From Glandiceps talaboti (lineage: Eukaryota > Hemichordata > Enteropneusta > Spengelidae), in the NCBI RefSeq assembly GCF_964340395.1, contig NC_135557.1, positions 10,026,960 through 10,090,959 of the forward strand: a stretch of 64,000 bases of DNA, read 5' to 3'. The notes under the pieces were generated by a model. The model was not told the origin of the DNA. It searched no databases and saw nothing but the letters and a program-made list of their open reading frames with translations. A program made the position numbers and the translations under genes. Of the stretch, positions 1 through 11,309 are shown one piece after another; the stretch's first letter is position 1, and the number at the start of each line of letters is the position of its first letter.

Positions 1-99
1 AGACGATAACATGTAGCATTGGTAGCAAATCTAAACAATGTTTTGAGGCTAGTGACGTTTTGTTTGATGTCAAGTTCCCTCAAATGTAGATATATATAC

Positions 100-186
100 A
101 TATATAGTTTTGTTACTATTACTAAAGCTATTACGCTCTGCCACTGCGGTATAGAGCACTGTCTTAGCAGATTGATACTCACCGAG

Positions 187-218
<32 letters not shown>
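100..218 (+). mobile_element. 3'-terminal fragment of a Penelope-like element
   Basis: About 75 bases from 124 to 200 are nearly identical to 35573-35655, which lie just downstream of the hammerhead ribozyme in the Penelope-like element at 33.7-36 kb. Both copies run into a (TA)n tract after the same GAGTTATATA junction. The ribozyme and the reverse transcriptase are absent here, so this is a short solo end. Orientation is taken from the fuller copy. Confidence 0.6.
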
Positions 219-220
<2 letters not shown>

Positions 221-335
221 CGGAAAATAAAGATTACATTATTACATGAGTTGATTATATATTTTGCCTAACATGGAATGCTGATAATCAAGTTGGACTT
301 AGAAACAGATATATCAAGTATTTCCAATAAACATA

Positions 336-1439
336 TCAGACATCAGCTGTAACAGCTGTTGTTGTTGTTGTTGTTGTTGTTGTTTTTGCTGTGTTTGTGA
401 GAGTACGTGCAGTACTCCCAGGCCCACTGACGATTTCTCTTTTCGATACAGTTACTATTGGCGTCACCTTCATGTTTGCTGTTCGTCTGCATGGCAGTTT
501 CCATGTGAACATAGCTTTATAAGCCGCACGGATGTGGCGATTGGTGATGCCGTAGAGAATTGGGTTGATCAGACCACACACGTGTATTAAAGGGTAAATC
601 AGAACCATAGAAACAATAGGAATTGGTTTGTCTATTGCTCTATAGACGAAAACCAGAATGACGTTCGGCAGGTAACCAAACATGACCAGTACAAAGACTG
701 CCAACGTAACTACGACCATGCGAACTTCTTGATTACTTGGTCCTTTGTGGTTGTTGTCTGAAGTCGTCGGGTTGTTTTCATCGTGAGCCTTCATTCGCAT
801 CCGTGTCTTGCGAACATAGATGAAAATAAAGAAATAGCAAAGAATTGCAACAACCGATGGGAAGCAAAACAGAAAGGACATGCTTATGGCAGATCTGGAC
901 ATTGTTGATGAGGTCATGTAACGAAAAGCTTGGGGGACGTAATGAGACGACGGTGTTCGAACGCTCTTGTTGAGGACCACGGCAGCTGGTACTAACCATG
1001 CAAGTACAAGTGCTAGTGTCACTGTCATTCTGTTGGTTACAATTCTGTACTTCGAATTGTGGACTATGTAAACGTAGCGATTAACAGCGACAAACATGGT
1101 TAGCCAGAGTGAGATAAGAAGTAAGGTTGGATGTAGATAGTTGTGCAGTATACCGTAGTTGCGACCGAAACGCCAGCCACGATTGAAGTACGAGTCCGTA
1201 CTTGGGATGCAGACGAAGAAGATAGCTATTAGGTCCGTAATACTAAGGTTTACTAGAAAGATGTTGCTGTATGTACGTAGTTTCTTTTTTATCATTACAG
1301 CAGCTATGAACAGAATATTGCCGATCAATCCACCAATACAGATGATCGTCTCCAACGAAGCCGAAAACAAAGTTGCCCATTCTGGTGTCATCCGGATTGT
1401 TGGCGAGAGTTGCTTTACTGTAGCGTTGGTAGAATTCAT
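336..1439 (-). CDS. Rhodopsin-class G-protein-coupled receptor, melatonin/Tre1-like
   Basis: An intact single-exon receptor of 367 residues. The frame is open 24 bases further upstream, but the first ATG begins MNSTNAT, which supplies two N-glycosylation sequons in the extracellular tail, so I start there. Visible landmarks are the TM1 GN pair (40-41), the TM2 aspartate (D69), an NRY triplet at 120-122 in place of DRY followed by VYIVH as in melatonin receptors, a TM4 tryptophan, a TM6 with FGYLPN in place of CWxP, and a TM7 NPILY motif. The position expected to hold the conserved TM3 cysteine is Gly96, and the second extracellular loop has no cysteine, so the usual disulfide appears to be missing. 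The tail ends in a polythreonine run encoded by a trinucleotide repeat at 355-383. Known family role: plasma-membrane ligand sensing through G proteins. The ligand is unknown; the melatonin/Tre1/Moody affinity is inferred from NRY and its surroundings. Confidence 0.85.
   Translation of the reverse strand: MNSTNATVKQLSPTIRMTPEWATLFSASLETIICIGGLIGNILFIAAVMIKKKLRTYSNIFLVNLSITDLIAIFFVCIPSTDSYFNRGWRFGRNYGILHNYLHPTLLLISLWLTMFVAVNRYVYIVHNSKYRIVTNRMTVTLALVLAWLVPAAVVLNKSVRTPSSHYVPQAFRYMTSSTMSRSAISMSFLFCFPSVVAILCYFFIFIYVRKTRMRMKAHDENNPTTSDNNHKGPSNQEVRMVVVTLAVFVLVMFGYLPNVILVFVYRAIDKPIPIVSMVLIYPLIHVCGLINPILYGITNRHIRAAYKAMFTWKLPCRRTANMKVTPIVTVSKREIVSGPGSTARTLTNTAKTTTTTTTTTAVTADV
355..383. repeat. (TTG)n microsatellite in the GPCR C-tail
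   Basis: Around nine uninterrupted TTG units lie inside the coding region and encode consecutive threonines near the receptor C-terminus. Length variation here would alter the protein without shifting its frame. Confidence 0.9.
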
Positions 1440-1469
1440 TTTAACAGTTTCAGTTATAAACAATATCAG

Positions 1470-3065
1470 TTATCGGATTGTAACTGACACAGATGTCTCC
1501 TACTACAGCTCGTATCTGCACAGAATTCTAAGTTTTGCTCCACATTTTTATAACATTTCTAAGGTTACCAATAAATTAACATATTACCTGTGGCTAACAA
1601 GACTTTGTTGGAAACCTTACATCTGACACCCACAATAATGCGACACAATCGTTTACACGAATTGAATTTCAGAGTTTGGAAATGAAACGCGATTCCTCAT
1701 TTTTAAAATGAGGTTGTTTGCATTTTGCATCAATTTCAGAAGTTATAAAATATTTTTTTTCAAACCAACGCCCATTCACCCCGTTTTCACAATCATATTG
1801 TACACGTTAAAGTGGCCATATGGATGAACATTGACTTTTAATCTTGGAATTGTAATTAATGAAACGAATGTACTATGTTTATCTTCTTGGAAATACAGTG
1901 TGAAGGAACATAATCAAGTCCCTGTGTTTGTGACTACATAAATTGCAAAAATGAAATAAGTGTAAAATGTTTATTGTACTATACCTACAATCACAACTTT
2001 GTACACAATTTATAGTTTTTTTTTCGATTTATTGAGTTACTCAATGACTTGGCGTATGTTTTTTTTTTAGTTTGGATTCAAGAAGTGGAAAAAATATAAT
2101 ATGATTATTTTATAAATTAAAAATTACAAATAAATTGCCATTTGTCATCAGTACGGCCACTTTAAGATGATTTTCCGAATTTCAGATTTTCTTTCATAAA
2201 CTTAATCATTTGGAACAATTAATCTGCTGATATTTTCGTATGCAGTTATGTAATATATTATTACATGGTTATTTTACTCTGAAAAATACCTGAAAAGCAA
2301 AACAGTGTGAAAAAAAGATTAATTACCTTAAAAGTTATATAATATGATATTGAACATTTGTTTGGCAAACACATTTTTTTCAAACAATTTTGCATTTGAG
2401 GTAATTTTCAGAGTAAAATATATATTTGCATAAGCAACATACCCTGTCTTAAATGATCACATGGGCCTGCTTCTTGCGGGTTTGTTGTGTTTTTTTAGAC
2501 AATGATTTTATTTCTGTGTAAAAAATCTATTTTCAAAGTAATCCACAGTATACATTTGGTATGAGAAAGGGTATCTTTTTGGTATAAGAGAAGTTTGGGT
2601 TTGGAGGTATCAGATGTTCAGATGCCATACAACATATTACCAGATCCAAGTCATATATTAGTTTAATTTATAAAACAGAAAAACGAAGGAAATCCTCTAT
2701 TAATGTAAACACATCGATAAATGTGGCGAGCTTATTGCTTTTTTGGCATATAGGTGTTTTTTGTTGTCTATATTAGTCTTGATAATTTATTTGTACTTTT
2801 TTCTCATATAATATATTCATTTTCCCTCTTAAAAAATGAAAAATAAAAATATATTTGCAACGACACAGGATGATATTGACAAGGAGCAATGTCCTTCTTA
2901 GTACATACGATTTGTACATGGTAAAGGTGTTGGTCAGATTTTTGTTGAGCTAGATGATAAAATGTAGCAGTGTAGGTAAGATTTTTGTTGAACCAGATGA
3001 TATAATATAGCAATATTGGTAAGCCAGATAATTATTAAAAATATACCCAATATATCTCTGTTTTG
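1470..3065. other. AT-rich intergenic stretch, no gene seen
   Basis: This holds several poly-T and poly-A runs and short open frames only. One near-repeat is visible: similar TAGATGATAAAATGTAGCA-type blocks recur at about 2950 and 2995. I see no splice-bounded coding potential. Confidence 0.6.
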
Positions 3066-3067
3066 TA

Positions 3068-3072
3068 TCTAT

Positions 3073-3128
<56 letters not shown>
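3068..3128. repeat. (TATC)n microsatellite, 5' flank of LINE
   Basis: A near-perfect tetranucleotide tract ends exactly where LINE-like coding sequence starts. The same tetranucleotide resumes after the LINE tail at 5490. Confidence 0.95.
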
Positions 3129-3129
<1 letters not shown>

Positions 3130-5325
3130 AATCAACTGTCAGATATAATAACACGAAGTGAAAATCAGAATCCTGGATCTTTCTCCATTATTACTGGAGA
3201 TTTTAACAGGGCCAATCTGAGGAAAGACATGCCGAAGTATTACCAACAGGTTACATGCACAACTCGTGGTAGTAACACACTGGACCACTGCTATACAACT
3301 ATCAAAAATGCCTATCGTTCTATTCCCCGTGCACCTCTCGGCAATTCAGACCATTCTACGATTTTCCTTGTACCAGCTTACAGACAGGAACTTAAACGTT
3401 GCAAGCCTGTGAAAAGATCTATACCCCAGTGGACGGATGATGCCATTGAATGTCTCCGTGCATGTTTTGATGCGACTGACTGGGGCGTATTCAAAGAAAA
3501 CGCAGCTGATCTCGACGAATATACAGAAACTGTCATTCATTACATTAAATTCTGTGAAAATATTTGTATTCCAGTAAAAGCGATGACCAAATTTCCAAAC
3601 GACAAGCCCTGGTTTGACAAGAACATTAGACAAAAAATCATAGCTAAACAGGTGGCATATCAGTCGAAAGACGATCAACAATACAAAAAGGCCAAATATG
3701 ACCTGCGGAATGCAATAAAACAAGCCAAACGGGCGTACAAGGATAAACTTGAAGTCAATCTAACAACAAGCAACACAAGAGATTTGTGGCAAGGTCTTCA
3801 ACGAATACTGAACTACAAGTCTAAATCCAAGTCGGATACTTTGAACGATCAAAAACTTGCAAACGAACTAAACATTTTCTTTAGCCGCTTCGACAAGCAA
3901 ACTGTTCATCCTAATATTGACATGTCTGGTTCTGGGGCCTTTTCAGTATCGGAGGATGATGTAAGGCACATTTTTGCGAAGTTGAACGTACGTAAAGCAG
4001 CTGGCCCAGATGAGGTGTCACCTCGTCTATTACGGGCTTGCTCGAGTCAACTTTCATGTATCTTCGCTGACATTTTTAATAGGTCTCTAAGTACTAGTAA
4101 GGTTCCTAGTATATTTAAAAAGTCAATAATCATACCTGTCCCTAAGAAAGCCACTATCTCCCAACTCAATGATTACAGACCCGTTGCTCTAACCTCAGTT
4201 GTAATGAAAGTATTTGAACGTTTAGTACTGAAAGTTATTAAATCTAGTCTCCCTCCTTCATTCGACCCATATCAATTCGCTTACCGTCCAAATCGTTCGG
4301 TCGAAGATGCTGTGTCTTTGGCCCTTCATTATGCGATCAACCACCTTGAAAAGGTAAATTCTTATGTCAGAATACTTTTTATTGACTATAGCTCGGCTTT
4401 CAATACCATAATTCCAGCAAATCTTCACAACAAACTACTGTCTCTTGGTCTCAATAGTTCTCTATGCAATTGGATTTTTGACTTTCTATCAAATAGACCC
4501 CAGGTGGTTAAGACGGGTTCTTTCTTTTCGGAACCAATCATTTTAAATACAGGTGCTCCCCAGGGCTGCGTTCTTTCTCCCATGCTGTATTCTCTCGTTA
4601 CCCATGATTGTGCCTCATCCGCTAGCGATTCTTTGATTTTTAAATTCGCTGACGACACGTCAATTGTGGGTCTTATTCAATATGACAACGAGACAGCATA
4701 CCGAGACCAGGTGGACAGAATTGTTGGTTGGTGTGCCGATAATAACCTTGAGTTGAATGTTGATAAGACAAAAGAAATTATCGTAGATTTTAGGAAAAAG
4801 AGAATGTATCGCACACCCCTGAATATTCATGGAAAAGAGGTAGAAATCGTAGATACGTTTAAATTTCTCGGGTCACTTATCTCAGAGGATTTAAAGTGGG
4901 AGAAAAATGTTGATCACATTGTAAAAAAGGCCCAACAACGCATTTTCTTTCTACGCCGTTTAAAGAGCTTTGGTGTCAGTCAAGCTATTTTAAAGAAATT
5001 CTACCAGGCTGTGGTTGAGAGTGTTCTGACATTCTCAATCACAGTCTGGTATGGAAACACTACTCATAAGGATCGTGCTAAGTTAAATAGAATTATGAGA
5101 ACGGCATCACGTATTATTGGTATAGGACTTCCATCTCTTGAGTCACTTTTTAATTCACGCGTCACCAGGAAAACAAAATCTGTAATTAAGGACATAAACC
5201 ATCCAGCCCACACATTGTTCGAACTGCTGCCCTCTGGTACTCGATATAGATCAATCAAAACCAAAACAAATCGCTTCAAAAATAGTTTTTATCCTTTGTC
5301 AGTTCGTATTTTAAATGATTCGTAA
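3127..5325 (+). CDS. LINE endonuclease C-terminus plus reverse transcriptase (partial ORF2)
   Basis: About 730 residues are open without a stop, ending at 5325. The first part holds the end of an APE-type endonuclease, with GDFN and, near 3350, SDH. A basic linker with a conserved LWQG block follows. The reverse transcriptase shows a RKAAGPDE segment, the DYRPVALT block, the YQFAYRPNRS block, GAPQGCVLSP and the catalytic FADD (about 4645-4656), then a C-terminal thumb region ending in a conserved basic stretch. These fit the L2/CR1 clade. The open frame may extend artificially upstream through the microsatellite to 3016. An undamaged frame suggests a recent insertion. Confidence 0.88.
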
Positions 5326-5489
5326 TTTGTCTTAGCGTTTTAGCGTATATGTACATATTTTCCACTTTTAATAGTTATTCATATCCACACTGTTTGTGTT
5401 TTAACCGAGCTACGTATAACCAAAGCGAATTCCATTGTATAATTTTATACTTATACTTATGGCAATAAAGTTAATAATAATAATAATAA

Positions 5490-5490
<1 letters not shown>
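3127..5490 (+). mobile_element. 5'-truncated L2/CR1-like LINE
   Basis: A non-LTR retrotransposon copy that begins inside the endonuclease domain and continues through reverse transcriptase, a short 3'UTR, an AATAAA and a (TAA)n tail at 5463-5490. Element sequence starts immediately after one (TATC)n tract and ends immediately before another, so it is embedded in a tetranucleotide microsatellite. Its promoter and the start of its ORF are absent, so it cannot retrotranspose autonomously despite the long open frame. Confidence 0.9.

Positions 5491-5577
<87 letters not shown>
5490..5577. repeat. (ATCT)n microsatellite, 3' flank of LINE
   Basis: About 21 clean ATCT units follow directly on the LINE (TAA)n tail. 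The tract is the same tetranucleotide in the same register type as the tract before the element. Confidence 0.95.
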
Positions 5578-5579
5578 CT

Positions 5580-6710
5580 AATATACTGATTTGTTGTCAA
5601 CAAAGGTGTTGATGTATTTCTCGCGAATGTGATGTTTGAAGGTATGATCGTCATCGCCATGTTTTCTCACAGTGAAGTCTGAACTGTTAAGGTGACGGCT
5701 GGGGATTTCAGTCACAAATGAAGTATATGTTATTAGCCTTTAAAACACGCCAAACAGAAGCAGTAAGTGATATGGAGTTTAATTTTTTGGGGCGGGAAAT
5801 TTGATGAAAATTGGCCGGATTATATAAAAACAAAGGATACACGATAGCCGGTATTTTTTGGCCACGTGACCACAATAGAATTACTAGCATCATATTATTA
5901 TTTTTTTTCGTCTACTATTTTTTCATCAAGCCAGTCCTAAGTTGTGCATTAATAAGGAACTTGTGAGACAGTCCGAATAAATAGATGTAATCCAACGTTT
6001 CGAATAAAAATTCTTTTTAAGGTATTTATAGACAAGATATATTAGGTAAACAGTCCTAAGTTGTTTTGTTTGAATACAGTTTGTGCCTCCACAGCAGTGA
6101 TGGAACTGGCATCATCTACTAATGAATGGCAACACGTCCAGTAAATCTGTCACACAGTGTAGATGTTTTCACAACCCATTTTAAACATACCCAGTGCGTA
6201 CAAATTCTTACTTAATATGTCTTTTACAGCACCAGTGTGCTTTTCTTCTCACCGATATTACACTCTTGTGCTGTCATATTACAGAGCATTTTTCTCAGAG
6301 TTTCTGATAAGTAATTATCTTGGTTTGATTTTGGTTTATAGTGTTTCAAATATTGCTAACAAAGTTAGTACATATTGATACTTTCAGCAGTATTACTTGC
6401 CATGGAATTCTTGTAAATCTGTGAAATGCATGGGGAAACAAATTAACGGTTTGATTAGTTAACACTTGAATACACTGTACTCCATATTGAAGGGGGTTAA
6501 TACTTCATTGCTGTTATTTGATACATTCTGTCAAGGTGTGAGTGTGTATGGATTCTAATTTGTCACAGACGAAAATAGTGTTCTATTCTTTCATCAATCG
6601 AAAAAAAAAACTACTTGTAGCACTATTAGTATAACACGACATAATATACACACAAATGTAAACAAAATAATTGCAAAAATCACATCGAAACAGATGAGTA
6701 CAATAAGATG

Positions 6711-6712
<2 letters not shown>
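5580..6712. other. Intergenic stretch, no gene seen
   Basis: Only short frames without domain or splice support are present. Nothing repetitive stands out apart from poly-A near 6600. Confidence 0.6.

Positions 6713-6785
<73 letters not shown>
6713..6785. repeat. (TA)n microsatellite
   Basis: More than 30 TA dinucleotides in an uninterrupted run. Confidence 0.95.
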
Positions 6786-6789
<4 letters not shown>

Positions 6790-7244
6790 TATATTTGATG
6801 TCGTCACAGATTCGGAACAGTAACAATTAGCAAATGTCTGGACTGTCGTCAAAAGATTCAATACAAAGACAGAGAGTGGGAAAAGGAGAGGTATTGAAGA
6901 TTGAATGTTTTTTTTTTAATTGTTTTCTTATTTATTAAAAATTAACCGACCCAAAAATGAAATGAAAATAGTAATGAGAAACATAAAAAATAGGGTCAAA
7001 ATAATAACACTTATATTATTTGAACTAAAACGGATTTTATTATAATTAAATTCAGCTCATAATTATAATACACATGTAATGATTTTAAAAAGAGACTTAT
7101 TGATCAAGATTTACACATTTTTCCCATGTCATAACTCTACATTGTGGTTTCATAGAAACATTCAATGTACTAAGTTACATCGGTAGAAAAAGAGTATTTT
7201 AGTGTTGATGTGTAGTACAGAAAATAATGTTTGATCAGACCTTG

Positions 7245-7499
7245 CACTATACAAAAAGTCATATTTGACCAGGTATTTCCACCGGGGTAAATCTTTATCA
7301 GAGGATGTGTAAATGTGGTGAGTTTGAGACGAAGTGACACACTTAATTTACCCCCGGTGATCTGTCCCCTGGGGGCTTGCAGGCAGTCAAAAGTGTCACT
7401 TCGTCTCGTACTACCCCTTGACAGAGATGGTAGTTAGGTGGATCACACGTAGGGTAAAGGTTGGGTAAAGGTGGGTAAATTTGACTTTTTCGTATAGTG
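7245..7499. mobile_element. MITE-like element with short terminal inverted repeats
   Basis: The left end starts CACTATACAAAAAGTC and the right end reads as its reverse complement with one extra A. A second inverted pair, GAGACGAAGTGACAC (about 7327-7341) with GTGTCACTTCGTCTC (about 7395-7409), lies inside. TTGATCA occurs just before the left end (7231) and directly after the right end, and may be a target duplication. No coding capacity. The 6790-7230 flank shows no gene. Confidence 0.6.
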
Positions 7500-7629
7500 T
7501 TGATCATTGTGCTACAATGCCATTGGCGCTATTGTTAATTTTGCCTACCTTGTCCACACATTTGGACTCATTTGCTACGTCATACATTGTATAGGGTTTG
7601 CATGTAGCCTACACACAGTGGAAGGGCAA

Positions 7630-8700
7630 CATGGCAAGCACGTGGTTGGAGTTGGAGAGCAACGTGAATGACATCGTACGTATTTCTCATGTTTTCCTTA
7701 AATCCTGACAACATTAACATCAAATGAGCGCTTTTATAATAGTGTGCTATTACTTATTCCTTTGGGCAATAAAATTACTTTCAAACATGAACTTTGCAAT
7801 TTTTATATTCCTATGAATGTATTGACGTATATTTGTTCTGCCCGAACAGTGGTCGGAGTTGGGGGAGATGGGGGGGGGACAATTTGAATGACATCGTATT
7901 TGTAACTTCTTTGCAAAACCACAATGGCTTCTTCACTTCTGTTTCCGTTAAAACCTGACAACATTAACATCAATTTAAAGAAAAACTTTTATAATGGCGC
8001 GCTATTACTAATTCCTTCGGGTTATATATAAATTACTTTCAAATATGAACTTTGCAATTTTTATATTCAAATGAATGTATTGACGTATGTATTGATTTGC
8101 CTGAGGAGTAAGGAGTATTTGGAATGAGTGTGCGCACACGATGACATTGGACAGGGCTCAATGACTCTGTTAATCACGTGTATACATCTTAATACTCAAT
8201 TAGTTGGCAAAGTTACAATATATCAGTAAACTTGAAACATAACCTTGACTGGTTCATGTAGAAAGGCAACATGACAAGAATAATCCCGATGTGGTCGGAG
8301 TTGAGGAGAGGGGGGGGGGGCAATGTGAATGACATCGTATATGTAATTTCTTTGCAAAACCATGATGGCTTCTTCATTTCTGTTCCCCTTGAATCCTGAC
8401 AACATTAACATCAAATAAACACGTTTATAATGGCGAGCTATTACTAATTCCTTCAGGTAATAAAATTACTTGCAAACATGAACTTTGCAATTGTTATATT
8501 CATATGAATGTATTGACGTATGGATTGATTTGTCTGAAGTATGAAGAGTATTTTAAATGAGTTTGCGCACAAGATGACATTCAATAGCGGTCAATGTCTC
8601 TTTCAATCACTGTATACATATTAACGCTCCTTTATTTGGCCAAATACAATATAAGTCAGTAAACTTGAAAAAAAACGTTGACTGGTCGTTCAAAGAGAAT
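7630..8700. repeat. Tandem non-coding repeat, three copies, about 440 bp unit
   Basis: Copies begin near 7641, 7851 and 8292 with a GTCGGAGTTG-type block, followed in each by a G-rich run, AATGACATCGTA, CCTGACAACATTAACATCAA and AATGTATTGACGTAT in that order. Copies 2 and 3 are full length and about 80-90% alike by eye; copy 1 is shortened. No frame is conserved between copies, so I read this as local segmental duplication rather than coding sequence. Confidence 0.75.
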
Positions 8701-8704
8701 GTTA

Positions 8705-9134
8705 CCAACAACATTGCTGCATGCTGTATTCGGTGTGGAATAAATTGAATGCAGAACAGTTTCAAATTAACTCAGTGCGGACCTCATTGTAGTAGAGTGA
8801 TTCGTAAAACTGTTTTCGTAGCTGCTATTTTGTCAACAGAAAGAAGCATGATGGGAAATTTGGTAGTATAGAGAATTTAGCTGTTAAATCATAATAAACT
8901 GATACAACAAAATTCATTATGAAGTAAACGGTTCCTTAAAGGTTTGTTTCTAACATGTCAATTTTAGCACGGTTTATTCAAGTCAATCACCATGGTAAAC
9001 GTTCTGCAATATATACCCCGAAAACAATATTTTGAAGAAAATTCGAATTCTGTGGTCCACCTATATAGTGCTGCACCAGAGGTCAGAATAAAATGGCCTA
9101 GCTTTTGAGATACCACAACCAGAAAACAACCAAA
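8705..9134. other. Intergenic stretch, no gene seen
   Basis: No domain-bearing frame, repeat or splice-bounded exon was recognised. Confidence 0.6.
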
Positions 9135-9135
9135 A

Positions 9136-9235
9136 TAACACACACACACACACACACACAGACACACACAGACACACACAGACACACAGACACACAGACA
9201 CACACACAGACACACAGACACACAGACACACACAG

Positions 9236-9285
<50 letters not shown>
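9136..9285. repeat. Compound (CA)n / CAGACA / (TA)n microsatellite
   Basis: CACA runs interrupted by regularly spaced CAGACA units, then a (TA)n end at 9260-9285. All frames here are open but compositional. Confidence 0.95.
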
Positions 9286-9359
9286 CAAACTGTTCCTTAG
9301 AGTCTCGGGAAATACAGAGCCAACGATTATTACACATTAAGTTAGAACACAATATGTAA

Positions 9360-10210
9360 CATGATGTAGGAAGACTAGGACCAACATTATTTTCAGGTTA
9401 AAGCTGTCCTGAGAAATATACATGTTTCCATTGCTGAATTACAGGCAAACGAAATGGGATTTTGGTTCAAAACATGGCCGTTGCAATTAATGGTGACACA
9501 CATATTTTCGTGGAAGTGATGTTTCTGGTGTGCCGGCTAATACCTGTCACACACAAAATATATAAATATTCAACCTAAACACATTAAATCATTAACGTGA
9601 TAAACGAACCCAACATATAGTACCTGTATGTTACGTCTTAGTCTTCCTGCATCTTGTTACAAAATATGTCCTAACTTTCTTTCCATCAGTCACAAGGTCT
9701 GTCATCATATATTTCCTTATTCATTGTACTCTAACAAATAATTTGATATATAGAAACCTTACATTATCTCCATGATAAAGCTGTCCTACGAATTATTAAG
9801 TTACTATCCAGGTTTCTGTTACTGCATTACAGGAAGACAGCATTGGATATCGACTGAAAACATGGCACTGATACGGATTCTGACGTAGAAGATCAGCAAT
9901 TTTCAACTGAATAAAATTTTGCTGATTTGCACTAAATGTTTGGAATATGTAAGATATACCGTCCGCAGACTCATCGGTGAGGTCAGCATGACGTCAGAGG
10001 ACGGTATCTATGTCATACCCTAGAGACAATCTGCTTACAGTTTCTCATACACATTTGCGCATACACTAATCATTGACTGCTGCATACACTTAAAAAATGT
10101 TTCGTCTTCAATAAGTCCACCCATAGACAAACCGTTCGCTGTCTCAAATCCTCCGTTCAATGTAAAGTTGCCTTCTCTTAATTTCATAACGTAATTTAAT
10201 TCCCAGCTGA
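9360..10210. other. Intergenic stretch with a weak direct repeat
   Basis: An AAAGCTGTCCT block followed about 50 bases later by TTACAGG and then AAAACATGGC occurs near 9400 and again near 9776, a diverged direct repeat. A GTAGGAAGACTAGGAC-type block (about 9366) recurs inverted near 9640. No gene recognised. Confidence 0.5.
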
Positions 10211-10214
10211 CTCA

Positions 10215-11150
10215 ATGAGAAAGAAAAAATGTTACTTTGTAACTCACATCTTTAGTCTGGCCTTATTTTTGAAAGGTCGTCGGCTTACATTGGTAATACC
10301 TTCAGCAAATTTGGATTTGTTCGAAACGTGTGTGTTTCGCAATCAAAATTGGAAGAAGAGAACTTGTGTATGAATCATAGTGCTTCCATGATGAACATAC
10401 AGTGTTATTATTTAATAATTGTATTACACCTAATATACCCGTATTATGTTTGATGTTTTATGGAATTTTCTCAGCCACTGTCTTTTTATCCATTACATTT
10501 TAATATATGTAAGATATAGATATTTTATCGAAAGTCCTTTAAACTTAAAGATGATCAAGCGACAGACTGTGTTAATATGGATCTCCATAAGTGTCCTTGT
10601 AACGGCATTTTTACTTTGTATGACGTTAGAAGGAGTAACGTTTGTAATTGACCGTAACTGTGATCATATTGACAAAATTAAATATCAAAGTGTTTGTATT
10701 ATTTTCTCAACACTTGCTATCATTTGTATCATTTGGTTTGATGTATCAACGATACATGTGATATATAAGATACTGAGTCTTATAAAGAGGAAGAAGAGAC
10801 AAATTGACTGCATTACTCCAAATACAGTCTTCTCCATCATCGACAGCCACTGTTCATGGTCACGTTATCAAAGGAACGCCGAATCAACAATCAGAATGGC
10901 TAGGATCTCTATCATCTTGACAACGTATTTTTTAGTGACCTACGTTATACATGGTGTAATAAACGCATTAAATTCGTTCATAGCTGGTGATGGTTTTACT
11001 CATATTGTAAAAGTAACTATATTTCATGTTCTACCTGAATGCAGTAATTGATCCCATGATTTATGCTATCATCAGTCCAAGTTTTCGACAAAGATGTAAA
11101 GATATTATGAACAAGTACAGTACTTTAGTGGGGAGGGGAAGACTTGTCAT
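10215..11150 (+). pseudogene. Rhodopsin-class GPCR pseudogene
   Basis: Receptor sequence is spread over broken frames. At 10215-10357 a frame reads like ICL1-TM2-ECL1, with a KKKCYFVTHIFSLAL stretch, VIPSANLDLF and a Trp and Cys in the right order, then stops. After a damaged gap, 10446-11051 covers the end of TM3 (with RYRYFIESPL after it, equivalent to the DRY region), TM4, TM5, a basic third loop and TM6. At about 11030 the frame shifts, and 11026-11150 supplies TM7 with NAVIDPMIYAI and a cytoplasmic helix. TM1 was not found. At least one stop and one frameshift make function unlikely. A short-intron gene with sequencing errors is possible, but I found no phase-matched splice pair. Confidence 0.65.
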
Positions 11151-11309
11151 TTCTCATATATATATACATAATTATTTACTACTAATGCTCAGTACTAATG
11201 CCCGTTTACCAGCCCTTCTTGTAAATTTTAAACGAATCATTCCCGTTCTTACTTTATACTCTTTAACCCAATCATATGTTGGTTATCCAAGTACTAGTAG
11301 ATATAAATG

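Noticed and set aside
8964-9359. Cys/Val-rich and Thr/His-rich proteins
   Set aside because: Translations of the (CA)n microsatellite in four frames.
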